DNA of 64,000 nt. It comes from CAVWQV01 sp963757115 (GTDB taxonomy: Bacteria; Pseudomonadota; Alphaproteobacteria; Acetobacterales; Acetobacteraceae). Numbering within the stretch: position 1 is the stretch's first letter; every line of letters begins with the position of its first letter. Location of the stretch: positions 62,001 to 126,000 of the forward strand of contig CAVWQV010000006.1 in assembly GCA_963757115.1 (NCBI GenBank), in the 5' to 3' direction. Position numbers and translations under genes: made by a program. The notes under the pieces were generated by a model, which saw only the letters and a program-made list of their open reading frames with translations, was not told the origin of the DNA and did no database searches. This document shows positions 28,870 to 37,686 of this stretch, in pieces.

Positions 28870-30070
28870 GCGGGAGCTTGCGTTCGAGGTTGGGCAGAAA
28901 CACCGCGAGCAAGCCGATCGCAGGGAGGAAGGCGCAGACGTGGTACACCACCTCGATGCCTGTCCGGTCGGCGAGTAGTCCGAGCACAGCGGCTCCGAGC
29001 CCTCCCATGCCGAAGGCGAACCCGAAGAACAGGCCGGAAATCGCGCCGACCTTCCCGGGGACCAGTTCCTGCGCGTAGACGATGATTGCCGAGAATGCCG
29101 ATGCGAGGATCAGGCCGATCACTACGCTGAGCACGCCGGTCCAGAGCAGGTTGGCGTAGGGCAGCAAAAGGGTGAACGGCAGCACGCCGAGGATCGAGCC
29201 CCAGATCACGTATTTGCGCCCGATCCGGTCGCCGATCGGCCCGCCGGCGAACGTCCCGACTGCGGCCGCGGCCATGAAGGCGAACAGGTGCAACTGTGCG
29301 TTCTCGACCGACACGCCGAAGCGTTGAATTAGGTAGAACGTGAAGTAGCTGTTGAGGCTGGCCATATAGAAATACTTGGAAAACAAGAGGGTCAGCAGGA
29401 TGCCGATGGTGACGGTGACCCGCGCTTTTGGCAGCCCAACGCTGCCTACCGCCGCACGAGCGCGCGTGCGCTTGGACGACACCTGGGCGCGATACCAGTG
29501 CCCGACATTGAACAACACCAGCATCGCGAGCAGGGCCACTGCCGAGAACCAGGCCACCCGCCCTTGGCCGCCCGGCACAACGACGAAGGCGGCCAGCAGC
29601 GGCCCCATCGCGGAGCCCGCGTTGCCGCCCACCTGGAAAATCGACTGCGCGAGGCCGAAGCGTCCGCCCGAGGCCATCCGCGCGACGCGCGACGATTCCG
29701 GGTGGAACACCGAAGAGCCCATCCCGATCAATCCCGCGGCAAGAAGCAAAGCCGCATAGTTCGAAGCGACCGACAACAGCAACAGCCCGATCAGGGTGAA
29801 CCCCATCCCGAACGCCAGCGAGTAGGGCATCGGCTTGCGGTCGGTGTAGACGCCCACCACCGGCTGCAATAGCGACGCGGTGCACTGGAACACGAGGGTG
29901 ATGAGCCCGATCTGCGCGAAGCTGAGTGCGTAGCTGTCCTTGAGGATCGGGTAGATCGCCGGCACCAGCGACTGGATCAGGTCATTGAGCCCGTGCGAGA
30001 AGCTGATCGCGGCGAGCACGGTGAACGCGGTCCCGGTCGCGGCGCGACGTCCGATAGCAGCTTCACTCAT
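28850..30070 (-). CDS. MFS transporter, fosmidomycin-resistance (Fsr)-like
   Basis: A 406-residue major-facilitator protein with about 12 membrane segments. The N-terminal SFSHGLNDLIQSLVPAIYPI and VFQCTASLLQPVVGVYTDRK segments are typical of the fosmidomycin resistance (Fsr) subgroup. Other family marks are GMGSSVFHPESSRVARMASG and IGDRIGRKYVIWGS. Fsr proteins are proton-coupled drug exporters; the natural substrate is unknown. The ATG at 30070 is chosen because homologous sequence starts just after it; upstream in-frame ATGs (30103, 30196) are possible. The gene is convergent with the aminoacylase. Confidence 0.9.
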   Translation of the reverse strand: MSEAAIGRRAATGTAFTVLAAISFSHGLNDLIQSLVPAIYPILKDSYALSFAQIGLITLVFQCTASLLQPVVGVYTDRKPMPYSLAFGMGFTLIGLLLLSVASNYAALLLAAGLIGMGSSVFHPESSRVARMASGGRFGLAQSIFQVGGNAGSAMGPLLAAFVVVPGGQGRVAWFSAVALLAMLVLFNVGHWYRAQVSSKRTRARAAVGSVGLPKARVTVTIGILLTLLFSKYFYMASLNSYFTFYLIQRFGVSVENAQLHLFAFMAAAAVGTFAGGPIGDRIGRKYVIWGSILGVLPFTLLLPYANLLWTGVLSVVIGLILASAFSAIIVYAQELVPGKVGAISGLFFGFAFGMGGLGAAVLGLLADRTGIEVVYHVCAFLPAIGLLAVFLPNLERKLPLTPARA

Positions 30071-30245
30071 CTTCCGGCGAATCCCCGTCTGCAATGCTGC
30101 CATATTGTGGGAGGCGGACGGGTTCTGGAACCCGCATGGGCGGGACGCAGGTTTGCGCCCCGGTGGCTGGGTCGCGCCGACCAAGCGGGCGAGCAACCGG
30201 GGCGGCCGGCTGCCGTTGGCACCCTTTCAAGCGGAGGGCGAGCGA

Positions 30246-30428
30246 ATGGCGGAGCAGTCGAGCCGAACAACGGGCAACGATCCGGTCGAAGGCCTCGATC
30301 CGGGTGGCACTCGGAGCACGCGCCCAGGCAAGCGCGACGCAACTGGGCCAAAAACCGAACAGCGCGTGCAGTCGGGCGACGAGAACGACGACCCGCAGCG
30401 CCAGCCGGAGCCGCCGCGTAGTCCCTAG
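30246..30428 (+). CDS. small hydrophilic hypothetical protein
   Basis: A 60-residue, strongly hydrophilic predicted protein (MAEQSSRTTGNDPVEGLDPG at the start, rich in Pro, Arg, Gln and Asp), probably disordered. GGAGGGCGAGC lies just upstream of the ATG, a good ribosome site. No family recognised. It ends 7 bp before the end of the convergent propeller gene. Real or not cannot be decided from one sequence. Confidence 0.4.
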   Translation: MAEQSSRTTGNDPVEGLDPGGTRSTRPGKRDATGPKTEQRVQSGDENDDPQRQPEPPRSP

Positions 30429-30434
30429 CCGCTG

Positions 30435-31439
30435 CTATTGCTGCGCGTCACGCGCGGGCAGCATGCCAATATAACCGGCGATATCCGCGTACCAGACGTT
30501 TCCTGCGCGGTCGATCGTCAGCGTGTAGGGGCGCGCTTGCGGCCGGGGTAGGCGGAAGCGGACTACATGCCCGTCCCGGAGCCGGCCCAGGCTGCCTTCG
30601 CGCAACATGCCGAACCACACGGCCCCGTCCGGCGCGACGGCAAGGCCTGACAGCCCGGTTGCCTGCCCGCCGACCGGGAACTCCTGGAATTGGCCGCCCG
30701 CCAAGCGGCCGATCGCGTCGGCTCGATACTCGACGAACCACACCGACCCGTCCGAGCCCACAGCCACATCGGACGGCACCGCGCCGGCACGCGGCAGATC
30801 GAACGCCTTTACCGCGCCGTCGGTGCCGATGCGCAGGATCTGGTCGCCGGATTGCAGGCTTGCCCAGGCCGTGCCGTCCGCCGCCGTCGCGACCCCATAC
30901 GGTCCACCACGCGGCAAATCGTAGATGTGGCGGACCAGCTGACCGGCCCGAAGCTCGGTGATGCTGTATCCGGTCTCCTCGGCAAACCAGACCGCGCCGT
31001 CCGTGCCGACGGCCAGCCGGCCGAGCCGGACGCTCATCGTGTCGAGCGGAAACCGTGTGACCTCGCCCCCGGGCGTGACGCGGGAAATGGCGTGGGCGGC
31101 GTTGTCGGTGAACCAGGCGCTGCCGTCGGATGCGGCGGCCAGGCCGACGGGCTCTACGGCCTTCACGCCGGTGTTGAAGAACGAGATGCGGCCGTCGCTC
31201 AATCGGCCGATCGCGTCGACGAGGTCGATCGTGAACCAGATGCTGCCATCGGGGCCGGCCGCGATCGCGGTCGGCATCTGTGAACCATCATGGATAGGGT
31301 ATTCCACGAAATGCGAAGCGGGGCCGGCCTCGCGGAGCAGGGCGAGGAGGCCGATCGCAAGGACCGCCACCCCTCCGATCGCGGCCATCAGCCATCGAAG
31401 GCGAATGCGGGGGCGAGCCCGCCCCAGGGCTGCGCTCAT
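30435..31439 (-). CDS. virginiamycin B lyase (Vgb)-like beta-propeller, membrane-anchored
   Basis: A 334-residue protein with one N-terminal membrane segment (about residues 16-35, LMAAIGGVAVLAIGLLALL) and a beta-propeller built from repeats of about 40 residues. Each repeat carries a DG(S/A)xWF strand: GPDGSIWFTIDLVDAIGRL, SDGSAWFTDNAAHAISRVTP, GTDGAVWFAEE, GSDGSVWFVEYRADAIGRL, APDGAVWFGML. This is the Vgb/streptogramin-lyase repeat type, but most proteins of this fold are not antibiotic lyases, so no enzymatic role is claimed. It is the last gene of a three-gene unit with the MBL and BNR proteins. Confidence 0.85.
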   Translation of the reverse strand: MSAALGRARPRIRLRWLMAAIGGVAVLAIGLLALLREAGPASHFVEYPIHDGSQMPTAIAAGPDGSIWFTIDLVDAIGRLSDGRISFFNTGVKAVEPVGLAAASDGSAWFTDNAAHAISRVTPGGEVTRFPLDTMSVRLGRLAVGTDGAVWFAEETGYSITELRAGQLVRHIYDLPRGGPYGVATAADGTAWASLQSGDQILRIGTDGAVKAFDLPRAGAVPSDVAVGSDGSVWFVEYRADAIGRLAGGQFQEFPVGGQATGLSGLAVAPDGAVWFGMLREGSLGRLRDGHVVRFRLPRPQARPYTLTIDRAGNVWYADIAGYIGMLPARDAQQ

Positions 31440-31461
31440 CGGGCCGAGCTCGCAGGGTTGC

Positions 31462-32658
31462 TCATCGTGCCACGTCAGCCATCGCGTCCCGCCGCCGCGC
31501 GAGCCAAGCAACCAACGTCCCGCCACTGAGCAGCAGGAACGCCAAAAACGCCGCGCCGCCGATCAGGCTGACCCGGTCGGCGCGGGCCAGCAGATTGCTG
31601 CCCTCCACCGCATTCCGCCACACTTCCGGATAGGGGATAAGCGAATAGACCACGTAAAGCGTGCTTGGGCTCGACGGATCGCGCGCGAGCGTCCCGGCCT
31701 CGAGATGGACCGGCAGGTTGCCTTCCTGGAGCGTCCAGTGCTCGCCCGCGTCGGTGCTGCGGTAGGTTCCGCGATGCGTCGCCACGACCAAGGTCCGAGC
31801 CTCGGGGTCGGCGGCGATGCTTCGCACCGTTGTCCGTGGCTCGGGCAGATTGCTGCCGACCGTCCTCCAGGAAACGCCGCCATCGTCGCTGACGTGGAGC
31901 CGGTCGTTCGCTGCGACCCAGAGCCGGTTCGCCGCGGCGGGATCGGTCGTTACGGTGTCCAGCGGTTCCCGAGCATCGCTCACTGCCTGCCGCCGCCAAT
32001 GCCGCCCGGCATCGGTGCTGGCCATTAGCTCGCCCCCGGAGATCACGAACACCGTCTCGACTGGCTGCCGCAGCACGGCAAGCGCGGTCATGCCGCGTTC
32101 ACCGCCGGGATCGCCGGGCAAAGCCGTAAACTCCGCCCCGCCGTCATCGCTGCGGTAGAGCTGTTCACGGCCCAGCAGATAAACCCTGCCGGGCACGCTG
32201 CCGAAGGTGATCGCACGCGCGGGCGTCGCGCCCAGGGGGGCGGCGAGTTGCCGCCAGCCTCCGCCAGCGAAGCGATAAACGCCGCCCGGCGCGGCGCACA
32301 AGGCCGTCGCGCCATCAGGCGCGAAGGCGACGGCGAACGCCGCACCGGCGATCAGGCCCGGCGCTTCCGGCGTCCAGCTTCGCCCGCCATTGACCGAGCC
32401 GAACAGTCCGGTGTCGGTGCCCATCAGCAAGTGATGCGGGTCGCTCGGGTCCACGGCAACGATGAGCGCCGCGCTGAGGAATAGCCCGATATCAGCGTTC
32501 AGCCAGGAATCGCCCATGCTGCGGGAGCGAAACACTCCGCCGTAGGCGCTTGCGTCGTGCGGCAGGGCTGGAGACGGCACGGAAGCCAAGACCAGCATCA
32601 GCACGAACACGGCGGCGCAGCATCTGAACGTGCGCGGCACGGTTTGGGCGGGCGACAA
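31462..32658 (-). CDS. exported BNR/sialidase-like beta-propeller with C-terminal membrane segment
   Basis: A protein of about 398 residues. A signal peptide (FRCCAAVFVLMLVLASVPSP) is followed by repeats with Asp-box motifs (SxDxGxxW): GSVNGGRSWTPEA, YRSDDGGAEFTAL, ASTDAGRHWRRQA, HVSDDGGVSWRTV, YRSTDAGEHWTLQ. This is the BNR/VPS10-type propeller also found in photosystem-II assembly factors and glycosidases. The C-terminus has a membrane helix (SLIGGAAFLAFLLLSGGTLV) and a basic tail (ARRRDA). The start is uncertain: a TTG at 32658 with GAGGG upstream, or a GTG at 32640; longer frames would run into the MBL gene. No catalytic residues recognised. Confidence 0.8.
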   Translation of the reverse strand: MSPAQTVPRTFRCCAAVFVLMLVLASVPSPALPHDASAYGGVFRSRSMGDSWLNADIGLFLSAALIVAVDPSDPHHLLMGTDTGLFGSVNGGRSWTPEAPGLIAGAAFAVAFAPDGATALCAAPGGVYRFAGGGWRQLAAPLGATPARAITFGSVPGRVYLLGREQLYRSDDGGAEFTALPGDPGGERGMTALAVLRQPVETVFVISGGELMASTDAGRHWRRQAVSDAREPLDTVTTDPAAANRLWVAANDRLHVSDDGGVSWRTVGSNLPEPRTTVRSIAADPEARTLVVATHRGTYRSTDAGEHWTLQEGNLPVHLEAGTLARDPSSPSTLYVVYSLIPYPEVWRNAVEGSNLLARADRVSLIGGAAFLAFLLLSGGTLVAWLARRRDAMADVAR

Positions 32659-32692
32659 TCCGCCCGCCCTCAACCACGATGGCCCGACAGCG

Positions 32693-33693
32693 CTACGGAT
32701 GACGGGACTTTTCGCCGGGCGCCAGAGCGATCTCGGCCATCCGGGAGCCGTTGGGGCCGACCCACGAGTTCTTCGTGAGCGGATACTTGTCGGTGTACGA
32801 GAGTGGCTCGTGCGCCGAAACGCAGTTCTGATAGCCGCCGGTGATCTTGTAGCATTTCTCATAGGCCAGGAATTGCTGGACCGTGTCGGTCTGCTGAATG
32901 TTGGCCGGCATCCAGTCGCGGATGCCTTCCCACGACGAGAAGGCGTCGGAGCCGAAAACCAGCTTGCCGACGGAGGTTGGCACTTCCAGCAGTTGGGAGC
33001 CGGCGGTGTGAGCCCGGAAGGCTGGGTGGATGACGACGCCCGGCATGATTTCCATCTCGCCGTCGACGATGACGGCCTGTCCGTGCAGAACCTTGCCGTA
33101 GATCTGCTCGACGGTCAGCGGCTCGTAGCCGCAGGCAGGCGAGCGGAAGCAGCCGCCCTTGGTGGTGTTGACGGCGCTGATATGCGGGTTGGGATAGTTC
33201 AGCGCCCACTCGATCCCGCGCAACTCTTCGCGCTGGACATAGAGCGTGGCATTCGGGAAATCGCAGAGTTGCCCGGCGTGATCCCAATGCCCATGGCCGA
33301 TGATGATCTTCTTCACGTCGCCCGCATCGAAGCCGAGGAGCTTCAGTTCCTCGGTCAGCGGCGTGAAGTGCTGCGTTCCCGTCATCTTGTGGTATTCGTC
33401 TGCTTCCACCCGGAATCGAACAGCATCAGTTCGCTGCCGCATTTGATGACGCCGACATTGTCGGGCAGATCGACGGTGTTGATGCTGTGCATCGGGCTAT
33501 CGTTACCGGGCACGAAGGCCCGATCCGGCATGAACGACCCCATCGGGACGTCCATGAAACGGCTGCTTTCGACGATCCACACCGAGCAGTTCGGATTGTC
33601 TTGCGCCGATGCGGTGTCGGCGGCGCCCGAAGCGAGCAGCCCTCCCGTCCCGATTGCGGCTGCGGTCGCCACCCCCTGAATTAGCTTCCTCAC
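32693..33693 (-). CDS. exported metallo-beta-lactamase-fold hydrolase, one frameshift
   Basis: A secreted MBL-fold protein of about 330 residues. It begins at a GTG (33693) behind GGGAGGAAAG with the signal sequence VRKLIQGVATAAAIGTGGLL. The zinc motif HxHxDH is intact (IIIGHGHWDHAGQL), and later metal-site residues are in IHPAFRAHTAGSQ and VFGSDAFSSWEG. The first frame ends after LFDSGWKQ; a one-base slip near 33408 joins it to DEYHKMTGTQHFTPL. The overall plan recalls lactonase-like MBL proteins, but substrate is not predictable. It heads the unit continuing into the two propeller genes. Confidence 0.82.
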
Positions 33694-33741
33694 TCTTTCC
33701 TCCCCCAAGTTGCCGTTTGCGTTCCCGGCGATCCTTGCCGG

Positions 33742-34308
33742 TCAGTTCGGTTTGTGCTCTCCGGGCCATAGGACGTCGCCGGCCTTCACCAACTCTTCGG
33801 CGGCGCGTTCGCTCAATCGTTGCGCGTCGATCAGATGGCCGTCGTCGCGGTCCTGCACTACGTTGAGCATCTCCGTCGCCGACTGCTCGTAAAGGCTGAG
33901 CGAGTCGAGGTAGCGTTCTCGCACTCCCTCCATTGAGGCAGGCGCGGGGACGGCTGCGATTTTGACCCGCGCCTCGCGGAACGTTTCACGCACAGGCATC
34001 AGCTTGGCAGCGAGCCGTTGCGCGTCGTGGTCGTCCGCTGCATACGCCAGGCCGGCAAAGGTCAGTCGGCCCGCGGATGCTTCGACCACCTCCTGATGCA
34101 GCGGCCAGAGCGCCTCCGCGTAACGCTCTTCTTCCTCTGTGAGCGGCTGCGGCTGGGGCGCAAGCGGACCGGCTGCGGCGAGCGCCGGCGTTGCGGACGA
34201 GACAGGCGAAATTTCGTGCTGCAGTGCAAACCCCATTGCCGCGATTAGCACGACGGCCACGCTCGCAGTGAGAAGCCCATACAGTAGAAGCGGTGTACGA
34301 CGCGACAT
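33742..34308 (-). CDS. membrane-anchored hypothetical protein
   Basis: A 188-residue protein with one N-terminal membrane segment (residues 7-28, LLLYGLLTASVAVVLIAAMG), a Pro/Ala linker, then a helical, charged periplasmic domain (EEERYAEALWPLHQEVVEAS; VRERYLDSLSLYEQSATEML). The helical pattern resembles sensor-like four-helix domains, but I do not recognise the family. It is divergent from the nickel/cobalt transporter gene, 42-131 bp apart depending on that start, and might be functionally linked to it. Confidence 0.7.
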   Translation of the reverse strand: MSRRTPLLLYGLLTASVAVVLIAAMGFALQHEISPVSSATPALAAAGPLAPQPQPLTEEEERYAEALWPLHQEVVEASAGRLTFAGLAYAADDHDAQRLAAKLMPVRETFREARVKIAAVPAPASMEGVRERYLDSLSLYEQSATEMLNVVQDRDDGHLIDAQRLSERAAEELVKAGDVLWPGEHKPN

Positions 34309-34439
34309 CCCGGCAATCCGAAGGTTTCCCCCGTTCTTAATCCAGCGTAATGTCAGCGCAACGTGCCGTCAACGAACGGAACGGAGGACGAGCGGCGGCC
34401 GGCGTCGTGGCGCGCGATTACGGGGGAACCGAGCACCGG

Positions 34440-35378
34440 ATGCAGCAGACGCTGTTCTACCTGGCCTCGAGCTTCTGGGCGGGGGCACTGCATGCGGCAA
34501 CGCCCGGCCACGGCAAGACGATCGCGGCGGCCTACATCGTGGGGGCGCGCGGCCGGCCTACGGACGCAGTCATTCTTGGCGTGTTCGTCACTCTATCGCA
34601 TGTGAGCGGCATCGCCCTGGTCGGTGTGCTCGCCTCGCTCGGGTCCGCCTGGCTGGTGCCGGCTCGTACGGAGGCGCTGCTTGGCTTGGTGACGGGGTTG
34701 CTCGTCATCGGGGTCGGCTTCTGGCTGCTGTGGACACAGCGCGCGATACTCGCTCCGGCCTTCGCTCGCGCACCGCGCCGCCCGAGACCAGCGCCTCTCA
34801 GCCATCATCACGCTCACGCCCACGCCCACGCTCATACCCACGACCATAGTCATGGCCATGATCACGACCATGACGAAGACCATGATCACGGACACGATCA
34901 CTCCTTCAGCCACGACCACTCGCATCATGAGCCGCTGCCGGAGGGACCGGATCATGCGGATAGCGTCGCCGGCGAGCGTGGAGAGATCGTTTGGCACAGC
35001 CACGGCTGGGGCACTCGTCACGCGCACCATCTGCCATTCGCCGGGGGTGAACGTCCGCGCTTGCCCGCGTTGTTGGCACTCAGCATCGCAGGAGGGATTA
35101 TACCGGACCCGACCGCGCTCGCGATCCTGCTTGCGGCGCTGGCGAGCGGCCGGGTGGTGCTCGGCCTGATGACGGTGCTCGTGTTCAGCCTCGGATTCGC
35201 CGCCGCGCTCGTCGTTGTGGGCGTTGTGGCGGCTCAGGTCGGGCGACGCGTCCTCGGATGGCTGGACAGTGTGTGGGCGCTGCGGTTGCAGCTGGCGACA
35301 ACCCTGCTGATCATCGGCATGGGGGTTTGGCTCACCGCCCGCGCGGTGAACCAGTTGGCACCCGGTTCGGTGCTGTGA
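34440..35378 (+). CDS. NicO/RcnA-family nickel/cobalt transporter with His-rich loop
   Basis: A membrane protein of about 312 residues. The signature HAATPGHGKTIAAAYIVGAR in the first membrane region is the NicO hallmark. A very His-rich cytoplasmic or periplasmic loop (nt 34801-34940) separates two groups of three helices; the second begins LALSIAGGIIPDPTALAILL. NicO proteins include the exporter RcnA and some importers, so direction is not certain. The ATG at 34440 is preferred because homology begins there and a G-rich site precedes it; an ATG at 34350 would add 30 residues. It forms a unit with the NiCoT gene 54 bp downstream. Confidence 0.9.
   Translation: MQQTLFYLASSFWAGALHAATPGHGKTIAAAYIVGARGRPTDAVILGVFVTLSHVSGIALVGVLASLGSAWLVPARTEALLGLVTGLLVIGVGFWLLWTQRAILAPAFARAPRRPRPAPLSHHHAHAHAHAHTHDHSHGHDHDHDEDHDHGHDHSFSHDHSHHEPLPEGPDHADSVAGERGEIVWHSHGWGTRHAHHLPFAGGERPRLPALLALSIAGGIIPDPTALAILLAALASGRVVLGLMTVLVFSLGFAAALVVVGVVAAQVGRRVLGWLDSVWALRLQLATTLLIIGMGVWLTARAVNQLAPGSVL
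34801..34940 (+). repeat. His/Asp codon repeat encoding a metal-binding loop
   Basis: Short irregular tandem repeats of CAC/CAT, GCC and GAC codons encode HHHAHAHAHAHTHDHSHGHD and a similar continuation rich in His, Asp and Ser. The repeat lies inside the NicO transporter gene. It likely binds Ni2+, Co2+ or Zn2+, and repeat length may vary between strains. Confidence 0.8.
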
Positions 35379-35432
35379 GCCATATCTGGCAGAGTGGCAC
35401 GGCGTCGTTTTGCGGGTGGGGGAGACGAGAGA

Positions 35433-36491
35433 ATGGCCGGATCGGTAGTCGCGGGCGTGGGAAACAATCCCAGCATTCGGCGCAGACTGATCGGCTTGTA
35501 CGCATTGCTTGTGTTGTTCAACCTGCTGGTCTGGGCCGTGACGCTGGCGAGCTTCTGGCGCTTCCCATTGCTGCTCGGCACCGCGTTGCTCGCGTATAGC
35601 CTCGGACTGCGGCATGCGGTCGACGCCGACCACATCGCGGCGATCGACAACGTGACGCGCAAGCTGATGCAGCAAGGTCAGCGGCCGCTCGGCGTCGGGC
35701 TGTTCTTCTCCCTCGGCCATTCGACAGTCGTGGTGTTGGCGTCGGTCGCGGTCGCAGCGACCGCTTCCGCCTTCAAGGACCGCTTGGAAGCGGTGCACGC
35801 GATCGGCGGGATCATCGGCACGCTCGTATCGGCGGCGTTTCTGTTGGCGATCGCCGCGATAAATCTCGTAATTTTCCTGGCGATTCTGCGCACATTTCGC
35901 CACGTCCGAGCTGGCGGCGCCTACAAGGACGAGGACCTCGACATTTTGCTGAGCGGGCGAGGATTGCTCACCCGCTTGCTGCGCCCGTTGTTTCGGATGA
36001 TCAATAAGAGCTGGCACATGTACCCGCTCGGCTTCCTGTTCGGCCTGGGCTTCGACACCGCGACCGAGATAAGCCTGATTGGCATCTCGGCTGCCGAGGC
36101 ATCGAAGGGGTTGCCGCTCTGGTCGACCTTGCTGTTTCCGCTCCTGTTCACGGCAGGGATGACGCTGATCGATACCACCGACAGCGTGCTGATGCTCGGC
36201 GCCTATCGCTGGGCGTTCCTGCATCCGATCCGCAAGCTGTACTACAACCTGACGGTAACGGCCGTATCGATCGCCGTGGCGGTGCTGGTCGGCGGCATCG
36301 AAACCTTGGGGCTGATCGGCAGCCAGCTCGACCTTTCGGGCGGGTTCTGGGACGCGGTCGGCAGTCTCAACGACAACTTCGGGACACTAGGCTACCTCAT
36401 AATCGGCGTCTTCGTCGTTTGCTGGCTGGTGTCCTTGGCGGTCTATCGCCTGCGCGGTTACGAGAACTCGGAACTAGAGAAGAAGGTCTAG
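35433..36491 (+). CDS. NiCoT-family (HoxN/NixA-type) nickel/cobalt permease
   Basis: A 352-residue permease with about eight membrane segments. The NiCoT signature RHAVDADHIAAIDNVTRKLM in helix II, FSLGHSTVVVLASVAV, and LGFDTATEISLIGISA are all present. These proteins import Ni2+ and/or Co2+ with high affinity. The ATG at 35433 has GGGGGAGACGA upstream; a longer frame from 35394 is unlikely. It follows the NicO gene by 54 bp. No urease, hydrogenase or cobalamin genes are in the window to indicate which metal is needed. It ends 7 bp from the convergent CoA-transferase. Confidence 0.93.
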   Translation: MAGSVVAGVGNNPSIRRRLIGLYALLVLFNLLVWAVTLASFWRFPLLLGTALLAYSLGLRHAVDADHIAAIDNVTRKLMQQGQRPLGVGLFFSLGHSTVVVLASVAVAATASAFKDRLEAVHAIGGIIGTLVSAAFLLAIAAINLVIFLAILRTFRHVRAGGAYKDEDLDILLSGRGLLTRLLRPLFRMINKSWHMYPLGFLFGLGFDTATEISLIGISAAEASKGLPLWSTLLFPLLFTAGMTLIDTTDSVLMLGAYRWAFLHPIRKLYYNLTVTAVSIAVAVLVGGIETLGLIGSQLDLSGGFWDAVGSLNDNFGTLGYLIIGVFVVCWLVSLAVYRLRGYENSELEKKV

Positions 36492-36497
36492 CACCCT

Positions 36498-37639
36498 TCA
36501 GATGGCGTCCGCTTCTCGCTCGTCGGGCGGGTTGTGCTCGCCGAGCCGAGGCAAGTCGGTCGCAGGATGCGGCCGCTGTCCATCGAACGATATCGGCAGT
36601 CCGACGACCTCGAGATCGCTGCCGGGCAGGGTACGCATCACATCCATTGCCCGCAGCTGCTCACTGCCGGCGAGTTCAGCGATGTCGTTCACCGGCGAGC
36701 AGGGAACGCCGACTGCTTCGAGGACCGCCATCCAGTGCGCGCGCGTGTTGCCGCGAAGCACCGCCGTCATGAGTGGTACCAGTAACTCGCGGTTGGTGAC
36801 GCGCTTGCGACCGTCCTCGAAACGCTCGTCGCGCGACCATTCCGGATGCCCGAGCGCGGCTGCGCATTTAACGAACAGCCGATCGTTGCCTGCGGCGATG
36901 CAGATGGGCCGGTCGGCGGTCTCGAAGACTCCATACGGCACCAGGATGCCACTCGCCGTGCCGTGCCGTTCGGGCAGGTTGCCGGTCATGCGGTACGTGT
37001 TCAAAGGCCCGTCCACCCAACTGACGGCGCTTTCGAACAGGGACGTGTCGACGACGCACCCCTTGCCGCTCGTCTGTCGTTGCTGCAAGGCCGCGAGAGC
37101 GCCGATGACGCACCACATCCCCGTCGCCTTGTCGTTGATCGCGGGGGCGCAGAAGGTCGGTGGGTCCTCCGGGCGGCCGGTCAAGGTCATGACCGCTCCG
37201 TACGGCTTGCAGCAGCGGGTCGAACCCAGGCGCGGATCGCAACGGGCCCGCGGTGGCCGAACGCCCATATCGAGCAGTAGATCAGCCGAGGGTTGATCGC
37301 GAGCATCGGCTCCGGCCCGAGGCCGAGCGAATGCACGACGCCCGGGCGCAGGTTCTGGATCAGGATGTCGGCCTCGCGCACCAGGGCAAGAAGCCGCTCG
37401 ACGTCCGCAGCAGCCTTGATGTCGAGCGTGAGCGACTTCTTGCCTCGATTGGTGGCGTGGAAGAACAGCGAGGCTCCTTCGACAAAGGGCGGCCCCCACA
37501 GGCGCGCGTCGTCGCCCCCGTCCGGCTTCTCGATCTTGGTTACATCGGCCCCCATGTCGGCCAGGATCACGCCGGCGAGTGGCCCGGCGAGCGCCTGGCC
37601 GATTTCGACGACCTTGATCCCGGCGAGGGGTAACGCCAT
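36498..37639 (-). CDS. CaiB/BaiF CoA-transferase with two frameshifts
   Basis: A family III CoA-transferase of about 380 residues split over three frames. The N-terminal part starts at an ATG (37639) with AGGAAA upstream: LAGIKVVEIGQALAGPLAGV, IQNLRPGVVHSLGLG. A one-base change near 37245 leads to GFDPLLQA, which contains the catalytic Asp, and another near 37207 leads to YGAVMTLTGRPEDPPTFCA and on to EAVGVPCSPVNDIAELAGSE. All family blocks are present and conserved, so sequencing indels are more likely than a pseudogene. It lies 47 bp downstream of cinA in the same direction. Confidence 0.88.
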
Positions 37640-37686
37640 GCGCTGATTTCCTATTCCGCTACGTTTGCGCCGACCGCATCAGGCGG

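Noticed and set aside
28850..30070. Confirmed fosmidomycin resistance gene
   Set aside because: Family resemblance alone does not show resistance; substrate unknown.
30435..31439. Antibiotic resistance by streptogramin lyase
   Set aside because: Only the propeller repeat is shared with Vgb; the protein is membrane-anchored and sits with other envelope proteins, so a lyase claim is unsupported.
34801..34940. CRISPR or tandem-repeat locus
   Set aside because: The short repeats are His/Asp codons inside a transporter gene, without spacers or regular unit length.
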